NCBI GenBank assembly: GCA_040883315.1
Contig: JBFLKU010000011.1
Coordinates: 310,001-374,000 of the forward strand
DNA: 64,000 nucleotides
Source: JAFGUF01 sp040883315
GTDB taxonomy: Bacteria; Bacillota; Clostridia; Christensenellales; UMGS416
Direction: 5' to 3'
Notes under the pieces: generated by a model
The model's database searches: none
What the model was told of the DNA's origin: nothing
The model's input: only the letters and a program-made list of their open reading frames with translations
In this document: positions 25,781-34,737 of the stretch, piece after piece
Layout of the letters: each line of letters starts with the position of its first letter
Position numbering within the stretch: position 1 is the stretch's first letter
Program-made: the position numbers and the translations under genes

Positions 25781-25812
25781 AAAAAGCGGCTTTTAAATGA
25801 AGCCGCTTTTTT
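25781..25812. terminator. Bidirectional terminator
   Basis: Arms AAAAAGCGGCTT and AAGCCGCTTTTTT with an 8-base loop form a strong hairpin between two convergent genes. Confidence 0.9.
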
Positions 25813-25820
25813 CCTTGTGT

Positions 25821-26954
25821 TTAGTATTTTTCAGCAATTATTGCTAGGTTTTTCATTATCTCAATGTTCTGCGGGCATTTTTCCTCGCATTGTCCGCACT
25901 GTACGCAGTTGGATGCTCTCTCCCCTTCATCCATCCACATATGGATTAGTTCATGCGCTCTTTGGTGGTCATCATACATAGCTTCGTGATTATATGCTCT
26001 GAAGTTGCCTGGAATGTTTACACCTGCAGGGCAAGGCATGCAGTATTTGCAGTCGGTGCAATTTATAGCTGTTCTCGAAATGTAGAAATCCCGCACTTTA
26101 TTAATAATTTCATGTTCTTGTGCAGACAGACATCCTACGGTAGCATCAGATGCAGTATTGATGTTTTGCTTCACTTGCTCGAGAGTGCTCATTCCACTTA
26201 GAAGCAAACCAACTTCTTTTTTGTCCCACAGATATTTAAGAGCCCATTCTGCAGGCGTTCTTTTGCTGTCATATGAATTGAAAAGGTTCTTGACTTCTTC
26301 GGGCAGCTCTTCTCTTGCTAACAGTCCGCCGCGCAAAGGCTCCATTATGATTACGCCTAACCCTTTTTTGTGCGCATATTCCATGCCCTCTATGCCGGCT
26401 TGGAATTCTTCATCCATGTAGTTAAGCTGAATCTGGCAGAAGTCCCAATCATAGTCGTCGACTATTTCCTTGAATAAATCCAAATCATCATGAAAGGAGA
26501 AACCTGCATAGCGTATTTTGCCCTGTTTTTTTGCATCATCCAAAAATGCTTTATAGTTGCTTTTAGTTGCCTTTGCCCAAAGATCGTGACCGAGGGCATG
26601 TATCAGATAAAAGTCTATCTGATCAACCTCCAAATTCCCCATTTGTTCTTCAAGTTTGCTATAAAAATCTTCATGCTTTTCTATTGCCCATGTCGGACAT
26701 TTTGTTGCGATATTCACCTTTTCTCTATATCCGTCTTTCATTGCAGCTGCACAGAAAGCTTCACTTTTGCCTCCGTGGTATGGGTAGGCGGTGTCTAGAT
26801 AGTTCACTCCATTATCAATGGAATATCTCACCATTTTAATTGCTTTGTCATAATCGATTTGACTATTGTCATCCCCTATTGTTGGCAGGCGCATAGCACC
26901 AAAGCCCAGAATACTTAGATTTTCTGCTGTTTTTCCAAATTTTCGATATTGCAT
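25821..26954 (-). CDS. Aldo/keto reductase with C-terminal 4Fe-4S domain
   Basis: This 377-residue protein joins an AKR barrel (about 1-270; D-T-A-Y-P-Y-H-G, T-K-C-P and Y-L-I-H-A-L catalytic motifs) to a ferredoxin-like domain. The latter has C-T-D-C-K-Y-C-M-P-C-P near 280 and C-V-Q-C-G-Q-C-E-E-K-C-P near 350, sufficient for two [4Fe-4S] clusters. Such proteins are common in anaerobes; their electron partners and substrates are largely unknown. ATG 26954 follows GAAGGAGAG, 12 bases after the MocR gene, so it is probably part of that transcript and possibly MocR-regulated. Confidence 0.9.
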   Translation of the reverse strand: MQYRKFGKTAENLSILGFGAMRLPTIGDDNSQIDYDKAIKMVRYSIDNGVNYLDTAYPYHGGKSEAFCAAAMKDGYREKVNIATKCPTWAIEKHEDFYSKLEEQMGNLEVDQIDFYLIHALGHDLWAKATKSNYKAFLDDAKKQGKIRYAGFSFHDDLDLFKEIVDDYDWDFCQIQLNYMDEEFQAGIEGMEYAHKKGLGVIIMEPLRGGLLAREELPEEVKNLFNSYDSKRTPAEWALKYLWDKKEVGLLLSGMSTLEQVKQNINTASDATVGCLSAQEHEIINKVRDFYISRTAINCTDCKYCMPCPAGVNIPGNFRAYNHEAMYDDHQRAHELIHMWMDEGERASNCVQCGQCEEKCPQNIEIMKNLAIIAEKY

Positions 26955-26965
26955 ATTGCTCTCCT

Positions 26966-28369
26966 TCAATTAATCTTTTTTATTTTATCTATGGCATTTT
27001 TTAGCCTAGTTACAGCTAGTTTTATTTCTTCGGGTCTAAGATGACCAAATCCTATAATTATTGAATTACAGGCGCTTGAGGGCTTGCCTATATTGTATTC
27101 ACTTGTTAGTTCTATATCAATTCCATTATCTCTGAATATATTAGTGTGGTTTGTATTGAAGGCAATATCAATAAATTCTACAGAAATATGTAATCCGATG
27201 GCACATCCATTTATTTTTATGTTACCACTAAAAGCATCGTTAAGACACTGTATTAGCATTTTCATTTTTGCTTTATATATCTTAGTCATTTTGTATATAT
27301 GATTTTCATATACACCGTTTGTTATTAATTCATTAAGTACAGCTTGGTGGATAGTGTTTATAGGGTTGCCGGCAGCTTTTTGATATGTAATAAATGTATC
27401 AAGCAGGCTTTCGGGCACGACCATATATCCAAGCCGCAATGCGGGCGATAAAGTTTTGCTGAATGAGCCTAAATGGATCACTTTCTGAGAATTTAGCTGA
27501 TATAGTGAATTTACAGGAGCACCTTTATACCTAAATTCGCTGTCATAGTCATCTTCTAATATTATATGTCCATTTGTATTTGCAAAATCTATTAGCTTCT
27601 GCCTTCTGCATATGGGCAGCGTACCCCCGATTGGAAACTGATGAGCTGGAGAAGTATATATTAAAGAAGGAACATCTTCTTTCAGGCTTTCAACAACTAA
27701 ACCTTCTTTATCTGTTTCGGCTGCTACTATGTTATAGTCATTTTTTTTGAATATTGTGCTTATAAAATCCACAGCAGGAGATTCAACTATTATTTTTTTG
27801 TAATTGTTCTTCAAAACTAAAGAAACCAGTGAGATTGCATGTTTTGTGCCGCTGGTTATTATTATTTGATGATAGCTGCAGTATATGCCTTTGTGATACT
27901 TTAGATACTTGACTAAAGATTTCCTAAGGGGTGTATATCCACTGACATCGCCGTAATCAAAAAAGTCTGAATTTGCATTATCACATACGTCTCTATATGC
28001 TTTTAGCCACTGCTTAGTAGGAAAGCTGCTTAAATCCGGTTTACCTGCAATCAAACTTATGATATCTTCGTTGATGTCTTTTTGCTGTTCATTTGCCTCT
28101 TTCTTATCAGCGCAGCATAGTCTAAAATCGCCGAGCTTTGCTACAAATGTTCCACTGCCTTGAAAAGTTTCAAGATATGATTCTGCAACTAGCTGGTCGT
28201 ATATTTCGGTTACTGTGTTGCGTGCGATATTCAGCTGTGCTGCCAGCTGACGTGATGAAGGCATTTTGTGACCGGCTGCCAGCTCTTTATTTAGTATTTT
28301 ATATGTGAGGGCATCATACAGCTGTTTTTTTATGGATATATTGCTATTTCGATTTATCTCTACAAACAT
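26966..28369 (-). CDS. MocR-type GntR/aminotransferase transcriptional regulator
   Basis: This 467-residue fusion has an N-terminal GntR winged helix (about 1-70; P-S-S-R-Q-L-A-A-Q-L and A-R-N-T-V-T-E-I-Y) and a fold-type I aminotransferase domain. The latter shows T-S-P-A-H-Q-F-P, D-D-Y-D-S-E-F-R and the PLP lysine motif S-F-S-K-T-L-S-P-A-L-R. MocR proteins often sense PLP or amino compounds (PdxR, GabR). ATG 28369 follows TGGAGG; the frame is open 93 bases further but without a ribosome binding site. A perfect inverted repeat lies just upstream. The downstream Fe-S aldo/keto reductase is the likely target. Confidence 0.9.
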   Translation of the reverse strand: MFVEINRNSNISIKKQLYDALTYKILNKELAAGHKMPSSRQLAAQLNIARNTVTEIYDQLVAESYLETFQGSGTFVAKLGDFRLCCADKKEANEQQKDINEDIISLIAGKPDLSSFPTKQWLKAYRDVCDNANSDFFDYGDVSGYTPLRKSLVKYLKYHKGIYCSYHQIIITSGTKHAISLVSLVLKNNYKKIIVESPAVDFISTIFKKNDYNIVAAETDKEGLVVESLKEDVPSLIYTSPAHQFPIGGTLPICRRQKLIDFANTNGHIILEDDYDSEFRYKGAPVNSLYQLNSQKVIHLGSFSKTLSPALRLGYMVVPESLLDTFITYQKAAGNPINTIHQAVLNELITNGVYENHIYKMTKIYKAKMKMLIQCLNDAFSGNIKINGCAIGLHISVEFIDIAFNTNHTNIFRDNGIDIELTSEYNIGKPSSACNSIIIGFGHLRPEEIKLAVTRLKNAIDKIKKIN

Positions 28370-28410
28370 ATGATGCCTCCATGAAGTAACTACAATAATG
28401 ATAGCAGATA

Positions 28411-28436
28411 AAATTGGCTCTGAAAAGAGCCAATTT
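28411..28436 (-). promoter_or_regulatory. Perfect inverted repeat at the MocR promoter
   Basis: Arms AAATTGGCTCT and AGAGCCAATTT (11 bp each, perfect) flank GAAA. A minus-strand TATAAT at 28439-28444 lies immediately upstream, so the repeat covers the likely transcription start. An autoregulatory MocR operator is the simplest reading; a 5' mRNA hairpin is the alternative. Confidence 0.55.
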
Positions 28437-28466
28437 GGATTATAATAATAAGTGCCATTCATGTTT

Positions 28467-28494
28467 TAAAGGAGCAGCTATTGCCACTCCTTTA
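28467..28494 (-). other. Hairpin downstream of lon
   Basis: Arms TAAAGGAG and CTCCTTTA lie 27 bases beyond the lon stop. No T-run follows on the minus strand, so it is at most a weak terminator. Confidence 0.35.
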
Positions 28495-28520
28495 GTAATA
28501 AGTTTATATATTATAGGTTA

Positions 28521-30869
28521 TTATTTAGGAAGGAAAAACTTTCCCATGTCGTCTTTATTCATCCAAGGCACCGTATCTATTTTAGGAAGCTTGATATTTA
28601 AAGTCTCTTTCAGTACATCTTCAATAGTTGATACTGTAACTATCTCTAAATCTTTTTTTACTTCATCCGGCACTTCCTTCAGATCTATTTCATTATCTTC
28701 AGGGATAAGAGCTTTTTTAATGCCTGCCCTGTGTGCTGCCAGCAGCTTTTCTTTTAGTCCGCCAATTGGCATGACTACACCGCGAAGAGATACCTCCCCC
28801 GTCATTGCTATTTTTCCGCTTACGGGCATACCTGTTACAAGTGATGCCAAAGCTGTGAACAATGCAATTCCTGCTGATGGGCCGTCCTTTGGTACAGCTC
28901 CAGAGGGAACATGGATGTGAATATCCTTTTCCTTGAATGAAACTGCATTTACAGGTAGGCGAGATTTTATTAGGCTAAGCGCAATCTTCGCAGATTCCTG
29001 CATCACATCGCCAAGCTTGCCTGTCAGGGTGATGCCGCCTTTTCCCGGTATGTCTGTAGCCTCTATAAACAGGATTTCTCCCCCAACCGGTGTCCACGCA
29101 AGTCCTGTTACTACGCCAGGCACTGTTTTCTCCTGTGCCACTTCGTGACGTGAGATTTTTCTGCCTAGCATATCTGCCAAATCTTCTTCCTTGATTACAT
29201 ACGGCTTTTTATCTGTATTTTCCACTACTTTTTCTGCAGTGATTCTAGAAAGAGTATCCAGCTGCTTTTTCAGCCCTCTGACTCCGGCTTCCATGGTATA
29301 CTCGCCGATAATTTTTTTCAATGCTTCGTCATCTATTTTCAAATCATCTTTTGATAGCCCGTGCTCTTCCAATGATTTTCTTATCAAGTGTTCCTTAGCA
29401 ATGTAGAACTTTTCGGTAGATGTATAGCTGGATATTTGTATCACTTCCATACGGTCTAGCAGCGGTCTTGGTATAGTATCCAGTGAGTTTGCCGTGGTAA
29501 CAAAGAACACATTTGATAAATCGTATGGAATATCCAAATAATTATCAGTGAAAGTATTATTTTGCTCCGGATCCAAAACCTCTAGCAATGCACTTGCGGG
29601 GTCTCCGCTGTACCCAACCATCAGCTTATCTACTTCATCCAGCACCATCACGGGATTCATTGTGCCGGCATCTTTCATGGCTTTTAATATACGACCAGGT
29701 AGTGCGCCCACGTAGGTTCTTCGGTGTCCTCTTATTTGTGCTTCATCTCGCACTCCGCCAAGGCTTATACGTACATACTCTCTGTTCATTGCTGCTGCAA
29801 TGCTTTTGCCGAGGGATGTTTTGCCTGTTCCCGGAGGGCCAACAAGAAGAAGAATAGAGCCTTTTTTGTCATTTTTTAGCTGCATTACTGCCAGATGCTG
29901 AATAATTCTTTCCTTCACTTTTTCCAGACCATAGTGCTGCTCGTTTAGCACGCGTCTAGCCTCGGTGATGGATATGCTTTCATCATCCTCTGCCTTCCAC
30001 GGAAGAGCTAGAGCAAAGTCCAGATAGTTTCTGATTACATTATAGTCTGCACTTGCAGGCTGCATGCTTTCAAATTTGTCTACTTCCTCTAGAATGAGTG
30101 ATTTCACATCATCTGGCATGTCGCTCTCTTCTACACGGGTTCTGTAGTCCTTCTTGTCCTTCTTATCGGAGGATTGTGTTTCGTTGAGCTCCTCTTGAAT
30201 TATGCGCAGCTGCTCGCGCAGTGCTGCCTCTCTGTAGTTTTTATTTGCTCTTTCGGAGAAGTGCTCTGCCAGCTCTATTTGAACTTGGACAGCTTCCTTA
30301 AACCTTAATAGATAATCGATAAATATCAAGGTGCGCTCCTTTAGAGAAATAGTTTCCATCAGTTTATATTTTTCAGCTACGGATATTTGCAGACCTTGTG
30401 TCACAAAGCCCATAAGTTTGTTTAGGTCGCTGAATTTATTTACTATTTTCAATATTTCGTCTACATTGCTCATGCGCTCGGACAATTCATTAGAGATGTC
30501 TTTGATGTATTTGAGCATTTCATTTTGTTCGGTTGTATCAATGTCTATATTGTCTTCAATCTTTTTAATTTCTCCGACTAAATCATCATGCTCATATGTA
30601 ACGTTTGTGACCTGTGCAAAGCTTTCAACATTCACCTCGATGGATGTTCCGTTTATTGCATCCTTCACTTTGGTCACCTTAAGCAGTGCTCCTATTTTGT
30701 AGAAATCATTTGTATTAAATGGAGCTTTTGATTTGTTTTTAAGAGGAAGGGCGACGAATTCTTCGTTGCTGTTCAGTTTTTCTCTCACTTCTTCCACTTT
30801 TGTATTTTTAAGCTTAAGAACATAGTTCATGTTCGGCAATAGTGCTAAATCGTAAATAGGTATAATCAT
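28521..30869 (-). CDS. lon: ATP-dependent protease Lon (endopeptidase La)
   Basis: This 782-residue protease has the LON substrate-binding domain (about 1-200), a coiled-coil linker (200-260), an AAA+ module with Walker A G-P-P-G-T-G-K-T at about 344-351 and Walker B V-M-V-L-D-E-V-D, and a C-terminal protease domain. The catalytic serine lies in P-K-D-G-P-S-A-G and the lysine in I-G-G-L-K-E-K. It degrades damaged and regulatory cytosolic proteins. ATG 30869 has AAAGGA at suitable spacing; a TTG three codons upstream is less likely. A TetR-type palindrome sits 29 bases before the start, and the tetR gene is directly upstream. Confidence 0.96.
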   Translation of the reverse strand: MIIPIYDLALLPNMNYVLKLKNTKVEEVREKLNSNEEFVALPLKNKSKAPFNTNDFYKIGALLKVTKVKDAINGTSIEVNVESFAQVTNVTYEHDDLVGEIKKIEDNIDIDTTEQNEMLKYIKDISNELSERMSNVDEILKIVNKFSDLNKLMGFVTQGLQISVAEKYKLMETISLKERTLIFIDYLLRFKEAVQVQIELAEHFSERANKNYREAALREQLRIIQEELNETQSSDKKDKKDYRTRVEESDMPDDVKSLILEEVDKFESMQPASADYNVIRNYLDFALALPWKAEDDESISITEARRVLNEQHYGLEKVKERIIQHLAVMQLKNDKKGSILLLVGPPGTGKTSLGKSIAAAMNREYVRISLGGVRDEAQIRGHRRTYVGALPGRILKAMKDAGTMNPVMVLDEVDKLMVGYSGDPASALLEVLDPEQNNTFTDNYLDIPYDLSNVFFVTTANSLDTIPRPLLDRMEVIQISSYTSTEKFYIAKEHLIRKSLEEHGLSKDDLKIDDEALKKIIGEYTMEAGVRGLKKQLDTLSRITAEKVVENTDKKPYVIKEEDLADMLGRKISRHEVAQEKTVPGVVTGLAWTPVGGEILFIEATDIPGKGGITLTGKLGDVMQESAKIALSLIKSRLPVNAVSFKEKDIHIHVPSGAVPKDGPSAGIALFTALASLVTGMPVSGKIAMTGEVSLRGVVMPIGGLKEKLLAAHRAGIKKALIPEDNEIDLKEVPDEVKKDLEIVTVSTIEDVLKETLNIKLPKIDTVPWMNKDDMGKFFLPK

Positions 30870-30898
30870 ATTTTTCAATCCTTTCTAAAACATAACCC

Positions 30899-30918
30899 AT
30901 AAATGAAAGTTCATTTAT
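30899..30918. promoter_or_regulatory. Putative TetR operator upstream of lon
   Basis: The perfect palindrome ATAAATGAA-AG-TTCATTTAT matches the operator at the tetR promoter in all but three bases. It sits between tetR and lon. A clear -35/-10 pair was not found here, so an internal lon promoter is inferred. Confidence 0.6.
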
Positions 30919-30961
30919 TAAATAATTTTTTTAGTGAGCTAAACCCACCTTACAGAAATAT

Positions 30962-31525
30962 TTATTTAAGGAGAGCCTTTTGAATTATCATAATCATTTC
31001 ATCTAGCTGCTCTTCAGGAGTCTGCTGGCATCCACATGGTTTATTTGCGATTGCCTTTATAGGATAAAAAAGCATTCCCCAGATATTTTTTGTATCATAG
31101 TTATTTATTATGCCATGATTAATATACTGAACGAGCAATTCATCCAATTGATCAGGGCCTGAAAGACTATGGCAGCCTTTTTTTAGTGTTGGACAGACAT
31201 CGAACTGCTCCACAAAGTGAAAAACTTCTTCATTATGTGTAATATAGTCATAATATTCTCTGACTAATATGTCGATAAACTGCTCACCTGGCATGTCTTC
31301 TTTCACCTGATGCAGCAAATGAGAAAAAATGTTTTCTGCATATTCATTGTATATATCCCTTAGCATTTCGTCTTTGTTTTCATAGTATATATATACAGTA
31401 GCAGGAGATACTCCGGCTGATCTTGCGATTTTAGAGATGGAAGCTCCGTTCATGCCTTCCTCGAGTATAACCTCAACAACGGCTTTTTTTATATTATTTC
31501 GCTTTTCATCGTCTTTTTTTCTCAT
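30962..31525 (-). CDS. TetR/AcrR family transcriptional regulator
   Basis: This 187-residue regulator has an N-terminal TetR helix-turn-helix (about 8-55; E-G-M-N-G-A-S-I-S-K-I-A-R-S-A-G-V-S with T-V-Y-I-Y-Y-E-N-K) and a helical ligand-binding domain. Its C-terminal part is cysteine-containing (D-V-C-P-T, K-G-C-H, P-C-G-C-Q), which could allow metal or redox sensing; this is speculative. An operator-like palindrome lies exactly within its promoter spacer, and a second copy precedes lon, 92 bases downstream of its stop. Confidence 0.9.
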   Translation of the reverse strand: MRKKDDEKRNNIKKAVVEVILEEGMNGASISKIARSAGVSPATVYIYYENKDEMLRDIYNEYAENIFSHLLHQVKEDMPGEQFIDILVREYYDYITHNEEVFHFVEQFDVCPTLKKGCHSLSGPDQLDELLVQYINHGIINNYDTKNIWGMLFYPIKAIANKPCGCQQTPEEQLDEMIMIIQKALLK

Positions 31526-31557
31526 TTTATTTTCCTGAAATCATATTTCTTAACTCT

Positions 31558-31586
31558 ATAATAAATGAACATTCGTTTATTGTCAA
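31558..31586 (-). promoter_or_regulatory. tetR promoter with embedded operator
   Basis: On the minus strand TTGACA (31581-31586) and TATTAT (31558-31563) have a 17-base spacer. The 20-bp near-palindrome ATAAATGAA-CA-TTCGTTTAT (31561-31580) occupies this spacer, an arrangement typical of TetR autorepression. Confidence 0.75.
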
Positions 31587-31613
31587 GAGTTATTTTGCGC
31601 TAACTTAAACTTT

Positions 31614-31646
31614 TTAAAAATATCCTTCGAAAGAGCCGAAGGATAT
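31614..31646 (-). terminator. Terminator of the isoprenoid/membrane protein operon
   Basis: On the minus strand arms TATCCTTCG and CGAAGGATA are followed by a T-run, about 20 bases after the stop at 31664. Confidence 0.8.
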
Positions 31647-31663
31647 TATAGATTAATTATATT

Positions 31664-32314
31664 TTAGTATACGAATCCAAGACTTGCGGCGATTATAGTC
31701 ATGATTATTGGCACTGCATATACTATTGAAATCATAGTTATTTTCTGCTTGTTTGTTTTGAGACAAAGCATAGCACCAGCTCCAAAGAAGAAAAGTCCAT
31801 ATCCAATAACGAGTATCAGCCAAATGCCGCCCCAAGAGAAGCTCCACCATGAATAATCCCAAATGAGAAGATCTGCCTGATTGAGCACGACCTCTATGAA
31901 TACGCAGAACACTGTATATATTCCAGCCCATACCCATTTTTCGTTTATGCCTAATATTTTTTTGTCTTGGCTGTCTGTCAGACTGTTGTAGTATATTATG
32001 CCCACCATCAAAAACATAAATATGATCTCTATATTCCACCCAACAGTCACACGAAGAGCAGTGTCCCCAGGTGTGGTCCATGCAGCTGAATATCCTGAAA
32101 AGTGCAGCAGCCACCCGTTCCATGTTTCATTGAAAAAGTCCAAACCAAAAATGATTAGACCAGAGAAAATAACATCCCAATTGTTTCTTCTACGTGCGTT
32201 TCCAATCTCTTTGGTATATACATAGAAAACCAGTGCCAGCAGTGGGATTACATACCATTTCAAATCGCTGATATCTCTTATGCCGTCTAATGCCTGCAAA
32301 GTTGCTTCAGTCAT
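31664..32314 (-). CDS. Polytopic membrane protein paired with an isoprenoid-synthase-like gene
   Basis: This 216-residue protein has about six or seven hydrophobic helices and many tryptophans. The most distinctive polar stretch is F-F-N-E-T-W-N-G-W-L-L-H-F (about 60-72), with an intramembrane acidic residue and histidine. A second is G-W-N-I-E-I-I-F near 92, and a third is F-I-E-V-V-L-N-Q-A-D near 139. I do not recognise the family. It starts 33 bases after the upstream gene, with AAGGAGG, and is certainly cotranscribed with it. A membrane enzyme or transporter acting on an isoprenoid is an inference from this pairing. Confidence 0.7.
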   Translation of the reverse strand: MTEATLQALDGIRDISDLKWYVIPLLALVFYVYTKEIGNARRRNNWDVIFSGLIIFGLDFFNETWNGWLLHFSGYSAAWTTPGDTALRVTVGWNIEIIFMFLMVGIIYYNSLTDSQDKKILGINEKWVWAGIYTVFCVFIEVVLNQADLLIWDYSWWSFSWGGIWLILVIGYGLFFFGAGAMLCLKTNKQKITMISIVYAVPIIMTIIAASLGFVY

Positions 32315-32347
32315 AATATGCCTCCTTCTTCTGTTTATATATTTACA

Positions 32348-33580
32348 TTATATACCTTTTTCGAATAAAAGTTTATATTTGTTTTCCAATGAGCTAAACT
32401 TCTTTTTAAGCTTTCTCATTTTTTTGTGTAATTTTCTATAATCATAAGGCATATGCTTCTTAATGTATCTTATAAATTGCTTGGAATATAAATTATTGTT
32501 TTGCCAGATAGCTTCAAAAATCAAAAGCAAAGTATTATCAAATATCAGTGATTTTATACTTTCTGTATATTTTGATTGGCTACTGCTGAAATCGAGAGTA
32601 TTTGCAGTAAAGGAAATTAACTGTTTTGTCAGCGAATCAAGCTTTGTGTTATTAACGTTTCCGGAGAAGATAGTTATATGATTGTTCTGATAGTCCGCTT
32701 TTGCATCCTGAAGGTCATCAACTAGCTGAAGAACAAATCCAAAACCAAACATTAAATCGGCGAGATTTTCTTCGGGGTCACCGCACGCCAGATAGGCATC
32801 AGCCAGCACGGACGAGCCGCCTTTCTCGATGCTTATATTTAATATTTCATTGATTTTGGCGTTTTGTGCCATGTCCTGCTGCTCTATGCTCTTGCACTGC
32901 CCTGCGTGTATGCATAGTATGCTTTCAAACACTCTGGGGTATTTTTCCCTGCCGTACTCAGATTCAATCATCGAAATCAACTGATAGATTTGCTTTTCGC
33001 CATCGCTTGCAGGTTCTATATTGTCGCCTTCCAGTCTTTTTTTCAAATTTTTATTGAATAGTTTTTTTTCATCAATGCTAATATTGGGGTCATCTAAGAA
33101 ATTGTCTGTATACGGGTACAGCATGGAGTATGAAAAAACAGAAGGAGTGCAGGCAATGTTTTTAGCTCCTATTACCTGAATTATATTCATTATCCATACG
33201 TTTCGCATTGCTTGGTATATGTCTTCAAATTTTAGACTTTCATCAAATTTCTGTGCTTTTGATATAAAATCATTTGTAGATTCTAAAAATCCTTCTATCA
33301 TCAGATTTTCAAATTCTTTGTTTTGTATTTTTAAAAAGGCTCTTGCTTGCTGAGATATTTTTAATTTAAGCTGATGTTGCCACTCTTTGTTATTTATATC
33401 ATCTGGAAGAGAAGAGATTTGCTCTGATAATTCATCGATTGCCTTAAATATTTCTTTTTCCTTTATCTTTTTGTCTTTGTATGAATACTCTTTTAGAAAG
33501 GAAATATCAGGAGTTGTTTTTTGCCATAATTCTATATATTTTTCTATTAGATTTTGAACATCTGTAAATACGCTGCTCAT
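32348..33580 (-). CDS. Class I isoprenoid synthase-like enzyme
   Basis: This 410-residue all-helical protein shows two aspartate-rich motifs in the order of class I isoprenoid enzymes: D-N-F-L-D-D at about 159-164 and D-D-L-Q-D at about 288-292. These normally bind Mg2+ and a prenyl diphosphate. An intervening I-E-Q-Q-D-M and E-K-G-G-S-S-V segment matches the third and fourth helices of the fold. It is not a normal farnesyl or octaprenyl synthase: the usual GGKR/K-R diphosphate sites are not evident, and about 140 residues precede the first motif. Terpene or prenyl transfer is possible. It heads a two-gene operon with a membrane protein. Confidence 0.72.
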   Translation of the reverse strand: MSSVFTDVQNLIEKYIELWQKTTPDISFLKEYSYKDKKIKEKEIFKAIDELSEQISSLPDDINNKEWQHQLKLKISQQARAFLKIQNKEFENLMIEGFLESTNDFISKAQKFDESLKFEDIYQAMRNVWIMNIIQVIGAKNIACTPSVFSYSMLYPYTDNFLDDPNISIDEKKLFNKNLKKRLEGDNIEPASDGEKQIYQLISMIESEYGREKYPRVFESILCIHAGQCKSIEQQDMAQNAKINEILNISIEKGGSSVLADAYLACGDPEENLADLMFGFGFVLQLVDDLQDAKADYQNNHITIFSGNVNNTKLDSLTKQLISFTANTLDFSSSQSKYTESIKSLIFDNTLLLIFEAIWQNNNLYSKQFIRYIKKHMPYDYRKLHKKMRKLKKKFSSLENKYKLLFEKGI

Positions 33581-33808
33581 TTATTTTTGTTCCCCTTAAA
33601 ATTCTTAATTCTTCAAAAACTATTTTACCACAAATAGCTTTAAGGAGCATAAAAAAATGAATTTTCTTATAATTGCTGCTATGCTGATGTTCGGAAAATG
33701 ATTACTAACAAAGGTTACTTAATTTATAATTTCTCTATTTGCAGATAAATGTTTAATATGGTAAAATCCTACTATATAATACGGATAAAAACCGAACGGG
33801 GAAGATAG

Positions 33809-34585
33809 ATGAAAAACGGATTAAATAGCTTTAATAAAGCTGTCTCACTTTGCTTGATAATTACACTGGTATTTTCAATCAGCATTTTTTCTTCGTGCGC
33901 AGTAAAGCCCTATGATTCGCCTCAGATGCAGAACACAGAGCAGGCGACTATTGTGATAACCAGCACACCTGCCCCAGCCACACCAACGCCCACAGATGAA
34001 CCGACACCAACTATCGAGCCGACAGCTACACCTAGGAGCGGACCGCAGGTGGTGGGGATATATGTTTCGGGCTCTGGCGGCAGAGTGCTTTTGACAGAAT
34101 ACAAGACCAATTGGAACCGAGGCGAGGACATTGCCACATTCAATACATTTGCATCTAATGAGCCTTTGCTCAACTATGCAAAATATAGAGAGATGCTTGT
34201 AAAGGAATGGTTTTCATATCCTGACGCAAAAGATTATAAAATAGGATACACGCTGAGCTATACATTGTATTCAGGTGAAGAATTTTCAATTACGATTAGA
34301 AAGCCAAGTGATGTGCAGCATACAGAGTATTTGGAAGTATATTTATATGATTCTGTGCAGCAGTCTGCAAATGCCGGATGGTATACTCATCTAGCAGATG
34401 AGAACATAGATGATGAAACCCTCCTGTATTCTTTCAAGCTGACTCCGGGAGTGAAGATAAAGGAAGTTGAAAAAATAAAGCTGGAGGCTTTCGTATATAA
34501 ATACATGGATGAAAGCGATTTTGACGAGACAACCGGTGAGTATATAGGAACGGTAAGCTACGAGATAGATATAGTCAGAAGATGA
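33809..34585 (+). CDS. Exported lipoprotein with Thr/Pro-rich linker
   Basis: This 258-residue protein has a long signal peptide with a lipobox (I-F-S-S-C, Cys30) and a Thr/Pro-rich spacer at about 45-78 (repeats of T-P-T and T-A-T-P). A beta-rich globular domain of about 180 residues follows, starting P-Q-V-V-G-I-Y-V-S-G. It is not recognised as a named family. The spacer would hold the domain away from the membrane in the cell wall. It is the first of four exported-protein genes. ATG 33809 has GGGGAAG upstream. Confidence 0.7.
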   Translation: MKNGLNSFNKAVSLCLIITLVFSISIFSSCAVKPYDSPQMQNTEQATIVITSTPAPATPTPTDEPTPTIEPTATPRSGPQVVGIYVSGSGGRVLLTEYKTNWNRGEDIATFNTFASNEPLLNYAKYREMLVKEWFSYPDAKDYKIGYTLSYTLYSGEEFSITIRKPSDVQHTEYLEVYLYDSVQQSANAGWYTHLADENIDDETLLYSFKLTPGVKIKEVEKIKLEAFVYKYMDESDFDETTGEYIGTVSYEIDIVRR

Positions 34586-34590
34586 TAATA

Positions 34591-34622
34591 AAGTCATGTG
34601 TATTTTCACATGGCTTTTTATA
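34591..34622 (+). terminator. Terminator after the first lipoprotein gene
   Basis: Arms AGTCATGTG and CACATGGCT (one G-T pair) with a TATTTT loop are followed by TTTTT. It separates the 33809 gene from the next three. Confidence 0.75.
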
Positions 34623-34737
34623 TAGAAAAGATATAGATAAAAAGATATAAATATATTGGTATGGGAAATTGTTAATAAACTATGCACTTGCTGTAGGGAG
34701 CAGCACGGACAGAATGTCATCTAAGGAGGGCTCTAGT

